From Achromobacter sp. (GTDB lineage: Bacteria; Pseudomonadota; Gammaproteobacteria; Burkholderiales; Burkholderiaceae_B), in the NCBI GenBank assembly GCA_003454835.1, contig DMTA01000506.1, positions 1 through 9,555 on the forward strand: 9,555 nt of DNA, written 5' to 3'. The position numbers and the translations under genes were made by a program. Within the stretch, counting starts at the first letter, position 1; the number at the start of each line of letters is the position of its first letter. Under the pieces are notes generated by a model. The model saw only the letters and a list, made by a program, of their open reading frames with translations. It did no database searches and had not been told where the DNA came from. This document shows positions 5,885 through 9,555 of the stretch, in pieces.

Positions 5885-6907
5885 TTACTTCTTCTTCGGC
5901 TCGGACTTGCCGTCGTAGCGTTTGGTCCACTCGGCGATGATGCGGTCGCGGTTCGTCGCGGCCCACGTGAAGTCGTTCTTGATCATGCGCGAGGTCAGAT
6001 CGGCCGGCAGGTTCGGATTGGCGGTCGCGATCGACGGGATCGCCAGCACCGCGAAGTTGGCCTTGTACAGCTCGTTGGCTTCGCGGCTTGCCGAGAAGTC
6101 GGCCAGCTTGCGGGCGGCGTCGAGATTCTTCGTACCCTTCATGATGGCGGTCGCTTCCACTTCCCAGCCCAGGCCTTCCGACGGGAACACGGCTTCGACC
6201 GGCGCGCCGTCGGCCTTCAGCTTGGCGGCGCGGTAGTCGAACGAAATGCCGATCGGGAATTCACCGGCGGCGGCCATGTTGCACGGCTTGGAGCCCGAGT
6301 GCGTGTACGAACCGATGTTCTTGTGCAGGGCGTCCATGTAGGCCCAGCCCTTTTCTTCACCGAAGATCTGCAGCCAGGCGCTCACGTCCAGAAAGCCCGT
6401 GCCGGACGAGGCCGGGTTCGGCATGACGATCTTGCCGGCGTACGCCGGCTTGGTCAGGTCCTGCCACGACGTGGGCTTGGGCAGCTTCTGCTTTTCGGCT
6501 TCGATTGTGTTGAAGCAGATGGCCGCGGCGTAGCCGTCCATGCCGACCCAGGCGGGCTCGGCCTTGGCGTCGCGCATGTTGGCGGCGATCTGGTCCAGGC
6601 CCTTCGGGGCGTAGGGCTGCAGCATGCCTTCCTTGTCCATCAGGCCCAGCGCGGTGCCGGCCAGGCCCCAGATCACGTCGGCCTTGGGGTTGTTCTTCTC
6701 CGCCAACAGCTTGGCAGCGATGATGCCGGTGGAGTCGCGTACCCACTGGATCTTGATGTCGGGATTGGCCTTTTCAAAGGCGGCCTGATAAGCCTTGATC
6801 TGGTCGGCTTCCAGCGCCGTGTAGACGGTCAGCGTGGTCTCGGCCGAGGCGGCGCCCATCACGCCCGTCAGGGCGGCGGCCAGTGCAAGCAGCTTGTAGC
6901 GATTCAT
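5885..6907 (-). CDS. Periplasmic binding protein of a 2-aminoethylphosphonate ABC transporter (TIGR03261-like)
   Basis: This 340-aa secreted protein captures the aminophosphonate and delivers it to the permease. Residues 1-22 are a signal peptide (MNRYKLLALAAALTGVMGAASA), with cleavage before ETTLTVYTALEADQ. The mature part resembles the iron(III)/AEP branch of the bacterial solute-binding family: QWVRDSTGIIAAKLLAEKNNPKADVIWGLAGTA, then KPTSWQDLTKPAYAGKIVMPNPASSGTGFLDV, then GIGMVSFDY-like GEFPIGISFDYRAAKLK. The linkage to phnX and the two-domain permease supports AEP over iron. The ATG at 6907 has CGGAG (6918-6914) at good spacing and starts a clean signal peptide; the in-frame start at 6955 would add 16 residues ahead of it. 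The protein ends in a lysine-rich tail (SEPKKK). It lies 128 nt after phnX and 87 nt before the oxidase gene, with hairpins in the second gap. The ligand is inferred from family and context. Confidence 0.9.
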   Translation of the reverse strand: MNRYKLLALAAALTGVMGAASAETTLTVYTALEADQIKAYQAAFEKANPDIKIQWVRDSTGIIAAKLLAEKNNPKADVIWGLAGTALGLMDKEGMLQPYAPKGLDQIAANMRDAKAEPAWVGMDGYAAAICFNTIEAEKQKLPKPTSWQDLTKPAYAGKIVMPNPASSGTGFLDVSAWLQIFGEEKGWAYMDALHKNIGSYTHSGSKPCNMAAAGEFPIGISFDYRAAKLKADGAPVEAVFPSEGLGWEVEATAIMKGTKNLDAARKLADFSASREANELYKANFAVLAIPSIATANPNLPADLTSRMIKNDFTWAATNRDRIIAEWTKRYDGKSEPKKK

Positions 6908-7008
6908 GAACAACTCCGTGAGTGAGCGGAAAAACGGGGTGAACGAGGTCCCCACGGCCGGCGGCTGCCGGCTGCGGATCGTGGTGAGTCAAAGGTTTAT
7001 GGATGGCC

Positions 7009-7028
7009 CGGGACGCCGGGCGGCAAGC
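7009..7028 (-). repeat. Copy of the permease gene 3' end downstream of phnX
   Basis: The 14 bases CGGGACGCCGGGCG (7009-7022) followed by GCAAGC match 7889-7911, the last codons of the permease gene, apart from a 3-nt gap and one mismatch. The two copies flank phnX. The GCCCGG/CCGGGC pair (7006-7011 with 7016-7021) also gives this copy a short hairpin, with no T tract after it in the leftward direction. The rest of the 6908-7035 gap holds only a TTGACT (6992-6987, leftward) with no matching -10. Confidence 0.5.
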
Positions 7029-7035
7029 GTCTAGT

Positions 7036-7857
7036 TCAGGGGCGGTCGCCTCGCGCCACTCGGGCTTCGATGTCGTCGACCACGGCGAGCAGGTCCGCCA
7101 CCGTGTCGATCAGATAGTGCGGGCGGGCCGGCTCCAGCTCCGCGCGGGCGGCATCGCGCGCCGCGTCGCGGGCGGGTTCGGAAAGGCTTTTGTATTCGTC
7201 CAGCGTCAGGCCCGCGGCGTTGCCGGACAGCAGCAGACCGACGGTCCACATGCCCGCGCGGCGGCCCTCTTCGATGCCGGGCGCGGTGTCGTCGACCTTG
7301 ATGCAGCCGGCCACATCGGACAGGCCAAGCTCCACCACATTCTTCAACGCCATGGCGGGCGCCGGACGCGCGCGCGGCACTTCGTCGCTGGCGACGATGC
7401 AATCGGGCGTCAGATCCTCGGTGGCGGCGCGTTCAACGACGCGGCCCATCACGCTGGCGGGATAGCCCGAGCACGAGCCGATCTTCAGCCCGCGTTCGCG
7501 CAAGGCGCTCATCACGTCGGCGGCGCCCGGAATGGCGGCCGAGTACTGCGCCACTTTTTCCAGCTGCATCGGCAGGAAGCGCTCGTAGATGGCGGTGACG
7601 TCGTCGTCGCTGGGCAGGCGGCCGAAGCGGGCCTGGTACTGGTTGGCAATGGCCGGCTGGTCGCACAGTGCGCGGATGTGGTCCCACTTGCCCATGCCCA
7701 TCGGGCCGCGCGCTTCTTTCAGCGACACGTCCATGCCGAACTGCGCGAACGCATCCACGAATACCTTGGTGGGGGCAAAAGAACCGAAGTCGACCAGCGT
7801 GCCGGCCCAGTCGAATATCACCGCTTCGAGGCGGACGGGCAGAGGTTGAACAGTCAT
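7036..7857 (-). CDS. phnX: Phosphonoacetaldehyde hydrolase (phosphonatase)
   Basis: PhnX cleaves the C-P bond of phosphonoacetaldehyde to acetaldehyde and phosphate. It is a HAD-superfamily cytoplasmic enzyme that first forms a Schiff base with the substrate. The product is 273 aa, normal length. Motif I is [15 protein letters not shown], with nucleophile D16. The cap-domain lysine that forms the Schiff base is K57 in [17 protein letters not shown]. Motif II is the serine region SCSGYPASV (128-136), and the acidic motif is [21 protein letters not shown] (D189, D190). These are the diagnostic PhnX features and set it apart from the shorter phosphonatase-like proteins. The gene starts 27 nt after the permease stop and is surely co-transcribed. 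An ATG at 7866 is also in frame, three codons earlier; I prefer 7857 because a GGATGA stretch sits just upstream of it. The repeat DAARDAAR (231-238) lies in a solvent-type helix region. Confidence 0.96.
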   Translation of the reverse strand: MTVQPLPVRLEAVIFDWAGTLVDFGSFAPTKVFVDAFAQFGMDVSLKEARGPMGMGKWDHIRALCDQPAIANQYQARFGRLPSDDDVTAIYERFLPMQLEKVAQYSAAIPGAADVMSALRERGLKIGSCSGYPASVMGRVVERAATEDLTPDCIVASDEVPRARPAPAMALKNVVELGLSDVAGCIKVDDTAPGIEEGRRAGMWTVGLLLSGNAAGLTLDEYKSLSEPARDAARDAARAELEPARPHYLIDTVADLLAVVDDIEARVARGDRP

Positions 7858-7884
7858 GAAAGTCATCCAGGAAAAAATGATCGG

Positions 7885-9555
7885 TCAGCGGGACGCCGGG
7901 CGCCGCCAAGCCTGGGTGCGCGCCACCAGGGCGCGGCTCGCCAGGTGCAGGACCAGCGCGGCAACGGCGGAACTGGCCATGATGACCGTGCACATGGCGG
8001 CGGCCGGCCCGATGAAGCCGGCGTCGTCCATGTTCAGGACGGCGACCGCGGCCAGCACCGTGGACGGGCTGTACAGAAACACCACCGCCGAGACGGTCGT
8101 CATGGAGGACACGAACAGGTAGCGGGCCACGTCCAGCGCCGCGGGCAGGCACATCGGCAGCGTCACGCGCAGGAAGGTCGTCAGGCGCGGCACCTTCAGC
8201 GAGGCGGAGGCGGCCTCGAACTCCGGGTCCAGCGCATTGAGCGCGGTGGCGGCCGTCAGGTGCGCGCTGGTGTAGAAGTGGACGACCGTGCACAACACGA
8301 GCAGCGGCATGGTGCCGTACAACATGTTCAGCGGGTTCGACAGGCTGTTGAAGAAGAAGATGTAGCCCAGGCCCAGCACCAGTCCCGGCACGGCCATCGG
8401 CATCAGCGCCAGCATGCCGGCCATGCCGCGCAGGCCCCGCGCCACCGTGCCGCGGGCGGGCACCTTCTCCATCATCCACGCCCCGACGAAGACCACCAGG
8501 GTGCCAACGAGCGCGGTGCAGAACGCGAGCTGCAGGCTGTTGCGCCAGGCGAGCCAGCCGCCGCCGTCCATGTTGTCGAAGTCGTAGGAACGCAGCGACA
8601 TCGACAGGTTGTACGGCCACATCTTCACGAACGAAGCCCAGACGGCCACGCCGATGATCACGAGCAGGAAGGCCGCCATCACGCCAGCCAGCGCCAGAAA
8701 CGCCGCGTCGCGCCGGCCGTTCATGCCGGCCGCGTAAGGCTGTGCGCGGCCGCTCATCTGGGCGCCCTGACGGGCCCGCAGCCGGCGGTCCAGCACGAAG
8801 GTCAGCAGCGCCGGCAGCAACAGCAGAATGCCAATCGCCGCCCCCTTGGGGAAATTCTGCTGTCCCACCACCGCCTTGTACGCCTCCATGGCGAGCACGT
8901 TGTAGTCGCCGCCCACCACCTTGGGCACGCCGAAGTCCGTGACGGTCAGCGTGAACACCACGCAGCAGGCCGAGAACACCGCATAGCGCGTGCCAGGCAG
9001 CGTGACCGTCATGAAGGTGCGCCACGTCCCCGCGCCCATGGCGCGGGCGGCGTCATACAGGCGCCCGTCTGCCAGCGCCAGGCCGGTCAGCAAAATCATG
9101 AGCGCATGCGGAAACGTGTAGAACGCCTCTCCGACAACGATGCCCCAGAACCCATAGATGGTGGCGCCTCCGGTCAGGCCCTTGAGCAGGCCCTGATTGC
9201 CCAGCAGGTAGACCAGCGCAATGCCGGGCAGCAGCGACGGCGCCAGCAGCGGCAGCAACGCGATCGTGCGCAAGAGGCCCTTGCCCGGCAGGCGGGTGCG
9301 CGTCAGACCATAGGCAAAGCCATAGGCGCACGGCACGACCAGCAGGGTCGTCACGACGCCCACCGCCAGGCTGCGCCCGACCATGTCCAGGAAGCCGTCG
9401 GCGCCGATGATGCCGGCGATGACCGACAGGCCCGCCCAGCCGCCGTCGGCGTCCGTGACAGATTTCAGGAGAATCGCCGCCAGCGGCAACGCCAGGAATA
9501 TCAGGAGGCCGAGCGCCAGGCCGCCCTGCCCCAGCGCCAGACCCAGCGCGCCGAT
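7885..9555 (-). CDS. Fused two-domain ABC transporter permease, 2-aminoethylphosphonate type (N-terminus beyond window edge)
   Basis: This inner-membrane subunit of an ABC importer carries two permease domains in one chain, typical of the AEP (TIGR03262-like) and iron(III) systems. The frame is open to base 9555 without a stop, and the first visible residues (GLALGLLIFLALPLAAILLKS) already form a membrane helix. The gene therefore starts outside the window, and an in-frame TTG at 9489 is not its start. About 556 residues are visible, close to full length. Each half has an EAA-type loop that contacts the ATPase: YDAARAMGAGTWRTFMTVTLP in the first and EFEAASASLKVPRLTTFLRVTLP in the second. A basic linker near DRRLRARQGAQMSGR joins the halves. 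It is the first visible gene of the leftward operon; the ATPase gene would be expected further right. AEP as substrate is inferred from phnX, 27 nt downstream, and from the binding protein. Confidence 0.9.
   Translation of the reverse strand: MGALGLALGQGGLALGLLIFLALPLAAILLKSVTDADGGWAGLSVIAGIIGADGFLDMVGRSLAVGVVTTLLVVPCAYGFAYGLTRTRLPGKGLLRTIALLPLLAPSLLPGIALVYLLGNQGLLKGLTGGATIYGFWGIVVGEAFYTFPHALMILLTGLALADGRLYDAARAMGAGTWRTFMTVTLPGTRYAVFSACCVVFTLTVTDFGVPKVVGGDYNVLAMEAYKAVVGQQNFPKGAAIGILLLLPALLTFVLDRRLRARQGAQMSGRAQPYAAGMNGRRDAAFLALAGVMAAFLLVIIGVAVWASFVKMWPYNLSMSLRSYDFDNMDGGGWLAWRNSLQLAFCTALVGTLVVFVGAWMMEKVPARGTVARGLRGMAGMLALMPMAVPGLVLGLGYIFFFNSLSNPLNMLYGTMPLLVLCTVVHFYTSAHLTAATALNALDPEFEAASASLKVPRLTTFLRVTLPMCLPAALDVARYLFVSSMTTVSAVVFLYSPSTVLAAVAVLNMDDAGFIGPAAAMCTVIMASSAVAALVLHLASRALVARTQAWRRPASR
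7889..7911 (-). repeat. 3' end of permease gene, partner of the copy at 7009-7028
   Basis: This stretch encodes the permease C-terminus (AWRRPASR) and shares 14 identical bases plus a CAAGC tail with 7009-7028. It is the coding, and so presumably original, copy of the pair that flanks phnX. Confidence 0.5.

Noticed and set aside
5819..6925. 368-codon open frame on the plus strand
   Set aside because: It lies antisense to the binding-protein gene and has compositionally biased sequence without a recognisable fold.
7433..9025. 530-codon open frame on the minus strand
   Set aside because: It is a shifted frame of the permease and phnX genes; the translation is Arg/Gly/His-rich and shows no membrane or enzyme motifs, while the other frames give recognised proteins.

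Overview
The window reads as chromosomal DNA of a GC-rich betaproteobacterium, most likely Alcaligenaceae (Bordetella/Achromobacter type). This is inferred from the strong G/C third-position bias, a Bug-type (TctC family) periplasmic receptor divergent from an IclR regulator, and the general style of the genes. No rRNA, tRNA, CRISPR array, transposase or phage gene was seen.

Left part (1-3378). An IclR-family regulator, cut by the left edge, is transcribed leftward from 713. It diverges from a Bug solute receptor (882-1850). The AT-rich gap between them holds a perfect 9-bp-arm palindrome (756-780) that looks like the regulator's operator, plus a plausible sigma70 promoter. Two consecutive hairpins, the second a textbook intrinsic terminator, close the Bug gene. 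Next comes a stand-alone membrane acyltransferase of the AT3 family (2078-3088), then a 290-nt gap with a -10-like TACAAT and a structured leader.

Middle (3379-4675). A Rieske-type oxygenase alpha subunit (3379-4524) resembles the oxygenases that attack quaternary ammonium compounds. Its Rieske motif is odd: there are two possible CxxH second halves. A 13-bp-stem terminator separates it from a convergent leftward operon. A 13-bp tandem repeat array forms the 3' end of that operon's last gene.

Right part (4643-9555, minus strand). This is a 2-aminoethylphosphonate (AEP) uptake and breakdown operon. In transcription order it holds a fused two-domain ABC permease (5' end beyond the right edge), phosphonoacetaldehyde hydrolase PhnX, the AEP-type periplasmic binding protein, and an FAD amine oxidase-like enzyme of the class found next to phosphonate genes. 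The likely logic is: import aminophosphonate, deaminate it to phosphonoacetaldehyde with the FAD enzyme, then hydrolyse that to acetaldehyde and phosphate with PhnX. The transaminase PhnW and the transporter ATPase are not in the window.

The most interesting idea is that the convergent Rieske oxygenase and the FAD oxidase together handle N-methylated aminophosphonates. Other items worth a second look are the doubled Rieske half-motif, the repeat array that supplies stop codons in all three frames, two overlapping hairpins between the binding-protein and oxidase genes, and a copy of the permease gene's 3' end lying just downstream of phnX.
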